Assembly: GCF_014145635.1 (NCBI RefSeq)
Contig: NZ_JACHTC010000001.1
Location: forward strand, 1 to 64,000
Length of the DNA: 64,000 bases
Direction of reading: 5' to 3'
DNA from: Myroides sp. WP-1
GTDB lineage: Bacteria > Bacteroidota > Bacteroidia > Flavobacteriales > Flavobacteriaceae
This document shows positions 26,542 to 34,873 of this stretch, one piece after another. Every line of letters begins with the position of its first letter. The first letter of the stretch is position 1. Made by a program: the position numbers and the translations under genes. The notes under the pieces were generated by a model. It ran no database searches, had not been told where the DNA came from, and was given only the letters and a program-made list of their open reading frames with translations.

Positions 26542-27108
26542 ATGGAAGAATTATTTACATATATAGAGAAATTTGCCAAACTTACAGAAGCAGAACGCGA
26601 ACGCATTCAAGCAGTTTTCTCCTACAAAATAATCGAAAAAGGAGAGTATTTTGTAGAAAGTGGAAAAACGAGTCATTCCATTGCTTTTGTTGAATCAGGG
26701 GTTTTCCGATCACTGTACTACAACAAAAAGGGCGATGACTTTACGCGATACTTTATTTACGAAGGTCGTTTTGTAGGTGATTTACACAATTTTTTTATTC
26801 AAGCCCCGGCTAACGATTATATAGAGGCTATCACAGATGCCCGTGTTTGGAGCATTGATTATGCTGATTTTCATCAGTTGGAGAAAGAAATTACCGTTTG
26901 GCCGTTGTTGATGGCAAAGCTTCATGCTTTTGCCACAGAAAGCAAATTGAAAACTGCGAATACCATGCTGAATTTAGAAGCAAAAGAACGTTATTTACTT
27001 TTCTTGTCTCATTATCCCGGATTGGTTAATCGAGTGCCGATGAGCATGTTGGCTTCGTATTTGGGGATTACGTCATCTTCTTTAAGTCGAATTCGAAGAG
27101 GGGTATAA
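26542..27108 (+). CDS. Crp/Fnr-family regulator
   Basis: 188-aa regulator with an N-terminal cyclic-nucleotide-binding-like domain (KGEYFVESGKTSHSIAFVESG, given in part; YNKKGDDFTRYF) and a short C-terminal helix-turn-helix (MLASYLGITSSSLSRIRR). This is the group of small Crp-like proteins common in Bacteroidota. The residues needed to bind cAMP are not evident. It lies 38 bp after the purA-like gene, possibly co-transcribed. Targets unknown. Confidence 0.88.
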   Translation: MEELFTYIEKFAKLTEAERERIQAVFSYKIIEKGEYFVESGKTSHSIAFVESGVFRSLYYNKKGDDFTRYFIYEGRFVGDLHNFFIQAPANDYIEAITDARVWSIDYADFHQLEKEITVWPLLMAKLHAFATESKLKTANTMLNLEAKERYLLFLSHYPGLVNRVPMSMLASYLGITSSSLSRIRRGV

Positions 27109-27138
27109 GTACCCTGTTTAAACCGTATAGTATAAATT

Positions 27139-27174
27139 AAAACCCACACTCTGTTATTTTGTGTGGGTTTTTTT
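27139..27174. terminator. Bidirectional terminator between convergent genes
   Basis: AAAACCCACAC (27139-27149) pairs with GTGTGGGTTTT (27161-27171), with a T-run to 27174 and an A-run on the opposite side. It separates the Crp-type gene from the aldo/keto reductase gene. Confidence 0.85.
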
Positions 27175-27178
27175 AGTT

Positions 27179-28162
27179 TTAGATTTTAGCTAGTTCCGTT
27201 TGGATAAAACTCATTTCTTCTGGTGTTAAATGGATTTGTATCGCTTGTGCATTAGCACGGGCTTGTTCCGCGTTACGAGATCCTGCAAGAACTGAGGTAA
27301 TACCCGGTTGCAGACTTGTCCAACGAAGTACGAGTTGTCCTATGGTTACTCCTTTTGCGTGTGCTAAGGGTTTTATTTTATCCAAAAACAAAGCTACTTG
27401 CTCTAGATTAAATTGCTGGAAGTACCCGTTTCGGTGATCATTGTCTTTTAATTGCCCTGAGGTGAAGTATTTTCCTGTGAGTAATCCTCGTTCCATCGGA
27501 CTGTAAACGATAATACCCAACTGATGCTCTAAGGCGTACGGAACCAAGTCTTTTTCAATAGATCGGTTCAACATACTATATCCCATTTGATTACTTGCTA
27601 TTTGCAGGGTTTTTCGCGCTTCTTCCACTTGATCTACGCTGTAGTTACTGACTGCAGCAGCGCGTATTTTACCTTGTTGAATCAACAAATCTAATGCTTC
27701 CATCGTTTCGTGAATTGGCGTTGTTTGATCTGGCCAATGCAATTGCAGCAAATCGATGTAGTCGGTTTGCATATGCGTTAAACTTTCCTCCACTTCTTTG
27801 ATTACATTGGCTTTAGCTGCATACTTGTAAATGGGAATAGTTTTATTTCCTTCGTTTACATCAAAAAAGTGCTCTCCTCTTCCTTGATTGCTGCCGTCCC
27901 AGACCAAACCAAATTTGCTCAAAAGTTGTATTTTGCTTCGATCATATCCCTTTATGGCTTGACCAATCATTTCTTCACTCAGTCCAAAACCATAAAAGGG
28001 TGCCGTATCTATGGTTGTCACTCCATTTTCTATAGAAGCGCGAACAGATGCGATAGAGTCTTTTTGTTCATTTCCTCCCCATAAGGTTCCGCCAATGGCA
28101 AAAGCTCCATAAGCAATTGCGGATAGTTCTAATTCTGAATTTCCTAATTTTCTGTATTCCAT
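27179..28162 (-). CDS. Aldo/keto reductase
   Basis: About 327-aa NADPH-dependent oxidoreductase with a TIM-barrel fold. MEYRKLGNSELELSAIAYG opens the typical chain; the catalytic segment is TIDTAPFYGFGLSEEMIG (Asp, Tyr of the tetrad), then LLSKFGLVWD (Lys) and LQLHWPD (His). The ATG at 28162 fits family starts. It is the last gene of a three-gene redox operon (MdaB-like, YgiN-like, AKR), with 4 bp between it and the monooxygenase gene. Substrate unknown; quinone or aldehyde stress is plausible. Confidence 0.9.
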   Translation of the reverse strand: MEYRKLGNSELELSAIAYGAFAIGGTLWGGNEQKDSIASVRASIENGVTTIDTAPFYGFGLSEEMIGQAIKGYDRSKIQLLSKFGLVWDGSNQGRGEHFFDVNEGNKTIPIYKYAAKANVIKEVEESLTHMQTDYIDLLQLHWPDQTTPIHETMEALDLLIQQGKIRAAAVSNYSVDQVEEARKTLQIASNQMGYSMLNRSIEKDLVPYALEHQLGIIVYSPMERGLLTGKYFTSGQLKDNDHRNGYFQQFNLEQVALFLDKIKPLAHAKGVTIGQLVLRWTSLQPGITSVLAGSRNAEQARANAQAIQIHLTPEEMSFIQTELAKI

Positions 28163-28166
28163 TGTA

Positions 28167-28454
28167 TTAAATTTTTGTGGTAATGTATAAGGTTGGTGCT
28201 TCTTGTAAAGCACTGTTAGCAAGTTGACCAAATTGCTTGATGTACGGTTGTTGATTGTGTAGGTCTAAACCTTTTTGGTCTTTCCAAATTTCGTAAAAAA
28301 TAAAGGTGTTGGGATCCGTTTGGTCGAGGTGTAAATCATAGCGGATACACGCTTCTTCTTTTCTAGTCTCCTGAACCAAATACAAAAGAAAAGCGCGTAC
28401 TTCTTCTTGATGAACTGTATGTGCTTTTATAATTGCGGTGATGTATATTTTCAT
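28167..28454 (-). CDS. YgiN-like antibiotic biosynthesis monooxygenase (ABM) domain protein
   Basis: 95-aa dimeric ferredoxin-like protein of the ABM family (ITAIIKAHTVHQEEVRAFL, then EACIRYDLHLDQTDPNTFIF and FYEIWKDQ). In E. coli, YgiN works with the quinone reductase MdaB in a quinone redox cycle. Here the gene overlaps the MdaB-like gene by 4 bp, recreating the same pairing. No metal or flavin motif is expected. Function by analogy is well supported by context. Confidence 0.85.
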   Translation of the reverse strand: MKIYITAIIKAHTVHQEEVRAFLLYLVQETRKEEACIRYDLHLDQTDPNTFIFYEIWKDQKGLDLHNQQPYIKQFGQLANSALQEAPTLYITTKI

Positions 28455-29062
28455 TGTTTGCTTCTCTTTGGAAATGTTGCTTGAATATGTTGAATGTACG
28501 CTTCTTTATAGGCTTCTAATCGTTCTGGGGTACCGTTTTTTTCTAAATCGTGAAAGTGAAAACCTTCTAATCGCTTTAATCCAATAAATTGATTCATCTT
28601 GTGAAAACCAAATAATACTCCTGCATCTTCTGTATGCTCATCAAAGAATTCCCCCGCTAGGGTAAATGCTGTTTTGGGTGCATTCCACGAACTTGTTGCC
28701 ATATAAAATTTTCCCTGCATTAATCCACCTGTGCCATAGTTTATAGCTGGGTTTTTTCGACTTCTCCCGTCACTAGCATAGATGCCGTTGTTATGACCTG
28801 CTGTCAAAACTTCATCTAGGTATTTCTTGACTCTATTGGGAATTTGAAACCACCATATCGGAAGGTGATACACTACAACATCTGCCCATTTGAAATTTGC
28901 TACTTCACCCTCTAAATCATAGTCGTCATTAATATTTGTTTGACGCACTTCATAACCTTGTGCGATTAAAGTTTCTGTTGTCCATGAAGTAAGCGTATGA
29001 TTGAATAATCCACCAGAATGAGCAAAGGTTTGTCCACCATTTAGAATAAAAATCTTTTTCAT
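28451..29062 (-). CDS. mdaB: MdaB-like NAD(P)H quinone reductase
   Basis: 203-aa flavodoxin-fold quinone reductase (NQO1/MdaB family). FILNGGQTFAHSGGLFNHTL is the FMN/FAD phosphate loop; VVYHLPIWWFQIPNRVKKYLDEV and YGTGGLMQGKFYMATSSWNAP are characteristic of MdaB. It reduces quinones by two electrons, avoiding radical semiquinones. First gene of the three-gene operon and divergent from a LysR-family regulator that probably controls it. An inverted repeat lies in the intergenic region. Confidence 0.88.
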   Translation of the reverse strand: MKKIFILNGGQTFAHSGGLFNHTLTSWTTETLIAQGYEVRQTNINDDYDLEGEVANFKWADVVVYHLPIWWFQIPNRVKKYLDEVLTAGHNNGIYASDGRSRKNPAINYGTGGLMQGKFYMATSSWNAPKTAFTLAGEFFDEHTEDAGVLFGFHKMNQFIGLKRLEGFHFHDLEKNGTPERLEAYKEAYIQHIQATFPKRSKQ

Positions 29063-29082
29063 AAATATTATTTTAATTATTG

Positions 29083-29115
29083 ATAATGCAAAGTTCTATC
29101 ATATTATTGCATTAT
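29083..29115. promoter_or_regulatory. Inverted repeat, candidate LysR operator
   Basis: ATAATGCAA (29083-29091) and TTGCATTAT (29107-29115) form perfect 9-bp arms 15 bp apart in the 153-bp divergent promoter. Outer TTATTTTAAT and TAAAATAA words extend the symmetry imperfectly. Confidence 0.5.
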
Positions 29116-29161
29116 TAAAATAACTTATATTATAGTAATGTATAATAAAAATTATAGATTA

Positions 29162-29195
29162 TTTGTCTTTTGTCTGTGATTTACCCTTATTTTTG
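29162..29195 (+). promoter_or_regulatory. Candidate promoter of the LysR gene
   Basis: TTTG at 29162-29165 and TATTTTTG at 29188-29195, with a 22-bp spacer, match the Bacteroidota -33/-7 pattern. The start codon follows at 29216. Confidence 0.5.
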
Positions 29196-29215
29196 TAAGA
29201 CAAAAAAGATAAATT

Positions 29216-30118
29216 ATGCGTTGGAATTTAGAATGGATTAGAACATTTAAAGCGATATATGAAACGGGAACGCTATCGGCAGCAGCTCAAGAATTGTTTA
29301 TTTCTCAGCCCGGGGTTAGTTTGCATTTAAATTCATTAGAGGCATACACTGGATATAAATTGTTTGATCGCGCTGCGCGTAAAATGGTTCCTACAGAAAA
29401 GGGAAAGATATTGTACAACTTTGTCATTGAACCTTTGAATAAAATGGAAGTAGCAGAGCAGCATTTCCACAAGCGTTCTCAAGAAGATCGAACGACAATT
29501 AGTGTGGGAATGTGTTTTGAAACGTTTCAATATACCTTGGAGGAACACATTGCAAAATTGCCTTTCAATTTAATTATCAAGTTTGGAGAGTATCCACAAA
29601 TGCAACAAGATTTAGATCATGGGTTATTGGATTTGATTATTACCCCTCAAAAAGGAAACCAACCAAACTTGATGTATGAAGCTTTTTCGAAAGAGCGCTT
29701 AGTGTTAATTGCGGGTAGTGAAACGGATACTGCAGGAGTGTTAGATCTATTAGAGGCTAATGACATCAAGGGAGTAGCAAATTTACTAAAAGAGCAATTG
29801 TGGTATAGTACGGCGGCAGATATGGAGCACCTAAAGAATTTTTGGACCAAACACTTTGGTTTACATCCTGATTTTAGTCCGAATTACATTGTGCCCAATA
29901 TCAGTTCTATTATTCGTTGTTTAAGTGGGGGAAAGGGATTTTCTGTTGTGCCTGATTTTCTATGTAGAGAAGCCATGGACAGCAAAAAGATTCAGCTCGT
30001 TTGGGAAGGGCAAACTCCCTTGGAGAACACCTTGTATTTCGGAACACGCAAAAAAACCATATATACAGAAGAAATCCAGCAACTTCAAGTGTTATTAAAA
30101 GAGAAATGGAAGGTATAG
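29216..30118 (+). CDS. LysR-family transcriptional regulator
   Basis: 300-aa regulator with the N-terminal winged helix RTFKAIYETGTLSAAAQELF, SQPGVSLHLNSLE and a LysR substrate-binding domain (about 90-300). It is divergent from the MdaB/YgiN/AKR operon across a region containing an inverted repeat, so it is the likely redox or quinone-responsive controller of that operon. The effector cannot be read from the sequence. Confidence 0.9.
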   Translation: MRWNLEWIRTFKAIYETGTLSAAAQELFISQPGVSLHLNSLEAYTGYKLFDRAARKMVPTEKGKILYNFVIEPLNKMEVAEQHFHKRSQEDRTTISVGMCFETFQYTLEEHIAKLPFNLIIKFGEYPQMQQDLDHGLLDLIITPQKGNQPNLMYEAFSKERLVLIAGSETDTAGVLDLLEANDIKGVANLLKEQLWYSTAADMEHLKNFWTKHFGLHPDFSPNYIVPNISSIIRCLSGGKGFSVVPDFLCREAMDSKKIQLVWEGQTPLENTLYFGTRKKTIYTEEIQQLQVLLKEKWKV

Positions 30119-30248
30119 TAAAAAATAGTTTAGACTTGTCTTAGTGGTTTTTTTGTAAAAATGAGCTTTTGAGAAAAGATAAATGAGCCATACAGCAAAA
30201 TAAAATGCACTCCTTTTTGTATATTTATATCTTATTAAATAGCGTAAA

Positions 30249-31091
30249 ATGGAAACCAGCACAACATTAAAAACCATGAGTTATTCTGGTATTTTTCTTT
30301 CTTGTTATTCGGATTTTAGCGAGAAGTGTATTCACGCTACACCTGAACATGTATTAGTGTATGTCTATTCCGGGGAACAAATCATTGAAGACAGAACCAA
30401 ACGGATCATTGTGAAAGCAGGTCAATGTGTTTTTATTCGACGAAACCATCAATTGACGATGTACAAGAACAGTTGTGGTAACGAACATTACAAAGGCATC
30501 TCGTTGGCTTTCAATCGCAATGTATTGCGTGAGTTTTACAGTAAATTAGATAAAAAGGTATTGCCTAGCAAGGTGACAATCTCAGATAAAAATGTATTTG
30601 CCATTGAAAAACGTCCTGACATTACCAGTTTGTTTGAATCGCTCACCCCATATTTTGATCAACATATCCAACCAAGTAAAGAGGTGGTTCACCTTAAATT
30701 ACTAGAGGGTATCTATGCTTTACTCCATCATTCTCCTGTTTACTATCCTTTGCTTTTTGATTTTACAGAACCTTGGAAGATTGATATTCTAGACTTTCTA
30801 AATGAACACTACCAAGATGAATTGACTATTGAAGAGATTGCTAAATATACCGGACGTAGTTTAGCTACATTTAAAAGAGATTTTAAGAAGATTAGTGCGC
30901 TTACACCTCAAAAGTGGATCATGAAAAAAAGATTGGAAGCCGCTTACATGCGACTGAAAGAAGGACAGGAAAGGGTACAAGATGTATATTGGAAAGTTGG
31001 GTTTAAAAATGCTTCTCATTTTTCTACTGCATTTAAAAGGCATTATGGATTAGCTCCAACAGAGATTCAATTGAGCCTTAGCGCAAAGTAA
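30249..31091 (+). CDS. AraC-family transcriptional regulator
   Basis: 280-aa regulator. The N-terminal segment (HVLVYVYSGEQIIEDRTKRI, VKAGQCVFIRRNHQLTMY) looks like a cupin-like ligand-binding domain (AraC_N-like). The C-terminal helix-turn-helix carries IAKYTGRSLATFKRDFKKI and VYWKVGFKNASHFSTAFKR. It lies 90 bp upstream of the zinc alcohol dehydrogenase gene on the same strand and may regulate it. This is the common ExsA-like arrangement, but no effector is known. Confidence 0.88.
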   Translation: METSTTLKTMSYSGIFLSCYSDFSEKCIHATPEHVLVYVYSGEQIIEDRTKRIIVKAGQCVFIRRNHQLTMYKNSCGNEHYKGISLAFNRNVLREFYSKLDKKVLPSKVTISDKNVFAIEKRPDITSLFESLTPYFDQHIQPSKEVVHLKLLEGIYALLHHSPVYYPLLFDFTEPWKIDILDFLNEHYQDELTIEEIAKYTGRSLATFKRDFKKISALTPQKWIMKKRLEAAYMRLKEGQERVQDVYWKVGFKNASHFSTAFKRHYGLAPTEIQLSLSAK

Positions 31092-31180
31092 ATTGACCCT
31101 CGTACCAAGATCGTTGTCACGAATACGGTTTACTTTTACAACAATTAAAAAAAGAGTTTAAATAGATAAAAAAAGAGCAC

Positions 31181-32239
31181 ATGAATACAACAGCTGTAAA
31201 GGCATTTGGTACTACCGCACCAGATGCAGATTTAAAACAAATGAATATCAATCGTAGAGCGGTAACGGCAAAAGATGTAGCCATTGATATTTTATATTGT
31301 GGAGTATGCCATTCCGATTTACACACTGCTCGAAATGAATGGGGAGGTACTCAATATCCCAACGTTCCGGGTCATGAAATCGTGGGACGTGTTACACAAG
31401 TAGGTAGTGAAGTTACTAAATTTAAGGTAGGTGATCTTGTTGGGGTTGGTTGTATGGTCGATAGCTGTCGCACATGCGAAAGTTGTAAGGAAGGACTAGA
31501 GCAATATTGTGAAAACGGCAATATTGGAACATATAATAGTCCGGATGTTCACTTAAATCAACAAACCTTTGGCGGATATTCTGAAGCTGTTGTAGTGGAT
31601 GAAGATTTCGTATTACGCGTTCCAGAAAATTTAGATTTGGCAGCAACGGCACCTTTACTTTGCGCGGGTATTACGACTTTTTCTCCTTTGCGACATGCAA
31701 ATGTTGGACCAGGACAAAAAGTGGGTATTGTAGGAATCGGAGGATTAGGACACATGGCGGTTAAAATTGCCAAAGCTATGGGAGCAACGGTTGTTGTAAT
31801 TACAACTTCTCAATCTAAAGTAGAAGATGCCAAACGCCTAGGTGCGGATGAAGTTATTTTATCTACTGATAAAGAACAAATGAAAGAAAATGCTCATACG
31901 CTGCACTTTATTCTCGATTGTGTTTCTGCTCAACATGATATCAATGCGTATATTAACTTGCTGAAAAGAGATGGTAAATTAACACTAGTTGGTGCGCCAG
32001 AACACCCGCTTCCAGTAGCAGCTTTTAGCTTGATTATGAATCGAATTAGCTTCTCAGGTTCGTTAATTGGCGGTATTGCTCAAACTCAAGAAATGCTAGA
32101 CTTCTGCGGTAAACACAATATTACTTCTGATATTGAATTAATTCAAATGCAAGACATTAACAAAGCCTATGATCGCCTACTTAAAGGAGATGTTAAGTAT
32201 CGCTTTGTAATTGATATGGCTTCATTGAAAAGTAACTAA
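31181..32239 (+). CDS. Zinc-dependent alcohol dehydrogenase (YahK/CAD type)
   Basis: 352-aa NADP-dependent aldehyde reductase or alcohol dehydrogenase. The catalytic zinc site is CGVCHSDLH with GHEIVGRV, the structural zinc loop is CRTCESCKEGLEQYC, and the Rossmann motif is VGIGGLGHMAVK. The layout and length match YahK and cinnamyl-alcohol dehydrogenase-like enzymes that detoxify aldehydes. Its position after an AraC regulator and near the quinone-reductase operon fits a stress role. A strong terminator follows. Confidence 0.93.
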   Translation: MNTTAVKAFGTTAPDADLKQMNINRRAVTAKDVAIDILYCGVCHSDLHTARNEWGGTQYPNVPGHEIVGRVTQVGSEVTKFKVGDLVGVGCMVDSCRTCESCKEGLEQYCENGNIGTYNSPDVHLNQQTFGGYSEAVVVDEDFVLRVPENLDLAATAPLLCAGITTFSPLRHANVGPGQKVGIVGIGGLGHMAVKIAKAMGATVVVITTSQSKVEDAKRLGADEVILSTDKEQMKENAHTLHFILDCVSAQHDINAYINLLKRDGKLTLVGAPEHPLPVAAFSLIMNRISFSGSLIGGIAQTQEMLDFCGKHNITSDIELIQMQDINKAYDRLLKGDVKYRFVIDMASLKSN

Positions 32240-32244
32240 CATAA

Positions 32245-32277
32245 AAAAGGATCTCTACCAAGAGATCCTTTTTTTAT
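32245..32277 (+). terminator. Terminator after the alcohol dehydrogenase gene
   Basis: AAAAGGATCTCT (32245-32256) pairs perfectly with AGAGATCCTTTT (32261-32272) across an ACCA loop, with T to about 32277. Confidence 0.88.
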
Positions 32278-32353
32278 TAATGAGCTATTTAAATTTTAAT
32301 TCGCTTTGCAAAAAAATAAGAGACTCTCGTTTCAGAGTTACACATGTTAATCG

Positions 32354-34381
32354 TTAAGGAGCAAAATAAGGAATGTATAAGTTGATTACCGTTCCTTTAT
32401 TGAGTGCAGAATCAATGTGTATCTCAGCTTTTATTTGTTCCGCACGCTCAAATATATTGGCAATCCCCATTCCTTTTGAACTGATCTCTTCGAATCCAAT
32501 ACCGTTATCTTGTATCGTGACTTTTATTTTAGAATCATTTTCTATAAGCGTGAATGAGACATAACAGCGTGTTGCTTTAGAGTATTTGTTTATATTTTGA
32601 AGTGCTTCCCGCAAGATGTAATACAAGTTGGTCTTGGTAGTAGCGTCTAAGATTTCAAAGTTAATTTGTGCATTATAATCAACTGAAAACTTGGTATGCC
32701 ACGCATTGACTTGAAAGGATACTAAATCAGATACCAAGTGCTTAAATTGGTTTTCAACGAATAGGTTATTATCTAGTAAGGCATGTGAAATGTCGCGCGT
32801 ATTACTTTCTAGTTTTTGCAATTCATTGATTAATAAGTTTTTAGTTACGATGTCTGGAATATCTAGGAGCTGTAAGTGAAAGCGTATACCAAAGATAGAA
32901 TTAACGATACCATCGTGTAAATTTTTAGCAATTCTGTTGCGTTCTTTCTTTTTGATATCGCGTGCAATTAAGTTGCGTTCAATAATTAATTCATCAATGC
33001 TTTCGTTGGCTTTTCGCTGTGCTTTGATCAATAGAAGTTCTTTATCTTTAATTTTTAGTTGGAATCGAAACACGCTGATTATCAGTATAAAAAGTAAGCT
33101 TAGCCCAATGAGGATAATCGTAAAGATCAGTTCCCTGAGCTTGTGATTTTCTGCTTCGATCACTTCTGTTTCATATGCAATTCGCGCAAAGGTATTACGC
33201 GTTTGATTTTCTTGATTGGTCAGTGCTTGTCTCAGTTTTATTAACTGTCGGACTTGGTCTTTTTTCTGATAGTCTTCGTGGGTAAGTAAAAACTCTAATG
33301 CCTGTACTTGTTGAGGTAATACTTGATGTCTAGAGGCATTCGTATAGGCAACCTCAGCCCATTGGTTCGATACTTCTTGATTGTCTTCCAGTTGATACAG
33401 ATGAGCAAGATCCATAGCGGTGTAAAACATGCGAAAAGAATTACCTAAGATGGAATCGTCCTTAAAACTTTGTTCTACTTCTTTGATATAAAGACTATTG
33501 CCTGTTAATCGATAGTTACACTGTGCCAATCTATTGCGCAAGAAAGACACAAGCATAATAGGGGTGTCTTTTTCCAAGTATTTCTGTCCCTCTACGACAT
33601 AAGCTTTTGCCTCGTTGAATTTACCCTGATTGTAACATACCTCTGCTAAATTACCATAGGCATTGCCGATCGCCATCTTAGCGCGTTTAGCGTCTAGTAT
33701 TTTATATTTTGATAGATCAAGTAATATTTGATCAACTGCGGTTTTTAAGTAAACTTCTGCTTCTGTATAATTCTTGCGCTCCATTAAACACAATCCCATT
33801 AACTGATTGGCTTCGAAATTAACAGGGTTATAAGGAGCTTGATTTAATAACAATAAGGCTTGAGATACTTTGGACTCACTTTCCATATTTAATCCCATCT
33901 CAAACAATAATCGCGCTTGGTAGAACTTGGTTTCTCCTACTTTAATAGAATCCTGTAGTTCCTTATATACATTCTCTGTTTTGATATAGTAGTAAAAGGT
34001 ACTATCTAATTGATAACTATCGTGATAGTACATGCCAATACTGTTATATGTATTGGCTAAAGTTGATAAGTCATTTTTCTTGGTAGCATAAGCAATACTC
34101 TTTTGTGCTAGTTTGCGGAAATTAACAGAGTCTAGTGTCCAACGAAGTAATTGTAAGGTGCTGTCAATAACATGTCGATTGGACGCTGTATTACTTAATG
34201 TTAATGCATATTGTACTGGTTCTGCAAGTGTTTGAGCTAAACTGTCTTTATACTGCTCGTCGTGTTGTACTGCATAGAGTTGATCAATATCGATAGGTGT
34301 GTTGAGATGCTTTGGTGTACAATGAAGTAAACTAAAAAGTGCAAGGAAAAGAAGAAAATAGATTAAAACATTGTTTTTCAT
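32354..34381 (-). CDS. TPR-containing sensor histidine kinase (HisKA_3)
   Basis: 675-aa kinase. The N-terminus is a signal/lipobox-like sequence (FLALFSLLHCTPK), then a long tetratricopeptide region (about 60-400), one TM helix (about 418-440), the dimerisation/phospho-acceptor motif RNRIAKNLHDGIVNSIFGI and a HATPase domain with DNGIGFEEISSKGMGIANIF (first part). Such kinases partner with NarL/LuxR-type regulators, but none is adjacent, so this is an orphan here. The Cys at the end of the hydrophobic segment suggests lipoprotein anchoring, although a simple signal peptide is possible. Confidence 0.88.
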   Translation of the reverse strand: MKNNVLIYFLLFLALFSLLHCTPKHLNTPIDIDQLYAVQHDEQYKDSLAQTLAEPVQYALTLSNTASNRHVIDSTLQLLRWTLDSVNFRKLAQKSIAYATKKNDLSTLANTYNSIGMYYHDSYQLDSTFYYYIKTENVYKELQDSIKVGETKFYQARLLFEMGLNMESESKVSQALLLLNQAPYNPVNFEANQLMGLCLMERKNYTEAEVYLKTAVDQILLDLSKYKILDAKRAKMAIGNAYGNLAEVCYNQGKFNEAKAYVVEGQKYLEKDTPIMLVSFLRNRLAQCNYRLTGNSLYIKEVEQSFKDDSILGNSFRMFYTAMDLAHLYQLEDNQEVSNQWAEVAYTNASRHQVLPQQVQALEFLLTHEDYQKKDQVRQLIKLRQALTNQENQTRNTFARIAYETEVIEAENHKLRELIFTIILIGLSLLFILIISVFRFQLKIKDKELLLIKAQRKANESIDELIIERNLIARDIKKKERNRIAKNLHDGIVNSIFGIRFHLQLLDIPDIVTKNLLINELQKLESNTRDISHALLDNNLFVENQFKHLVSDLVSFQVNAWHTKFSVDYNAQINFEILDATTKTNLYYILREALQNINKYSKATRCYVSFTLIENDSKIKVTIQDNGIGFEEISSKGMGIANIFERAEQIKAEIHIDSALNKGTVINLYIPYFAP

Positions 34382-34873
34382 AAAAAAGAAAAATAAACCT
34401 TGTAAATATAATGAAGTTTTACTGATTGATTGATAGAAAGTTGTGAATTTTACTCCTTTTCATATTGTTTTTTAAAAGAAGAACTATAGAATAAGAAATT
34501 GTGCTTGTTTTTATTGGTAAAGGGATGGTAAAGGGATGATGAATAGGGGAGAACTTAGGAAGGAGAAAGATTTCTTGAAAAGAAAGAATCAATACTTTTT
34601 CTATAAGTACTTGTCGTTAACTTTTTGGAAATGTGCGCTTTATGTTGTATCTTAGTGAGTAAAGGACTGATTATAACAAGGGAACAAGTTGAATGCTATT
34701 CACAATGCGTAGGTATGTTGAAGAGCATCAATTTTAGAAAAGACCTCTTTAGAATAAGCACAAACCTTTGTTGAGGTTTGATATACCTGAATGCAAAGAG
34801 CAAAAGAGCAAACTGCACGAAACAACGCCTTGTAAAAGCAAATACATTAATCCTATCATTTAACAGAAGAAAC
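34382..34873. other. 492-bp intergenic region
   Basis: Divergent spacer between the TPR kinase and the flavoprotein gene. It is AT-rich and contains no reading frame with family similarity, no strong hairpin and no obvious -33/-7 pair. An in-frame upstream extension of the flavoprotein ORF exists from 34778, but it has no family-like residues. Confidence 0.5.
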
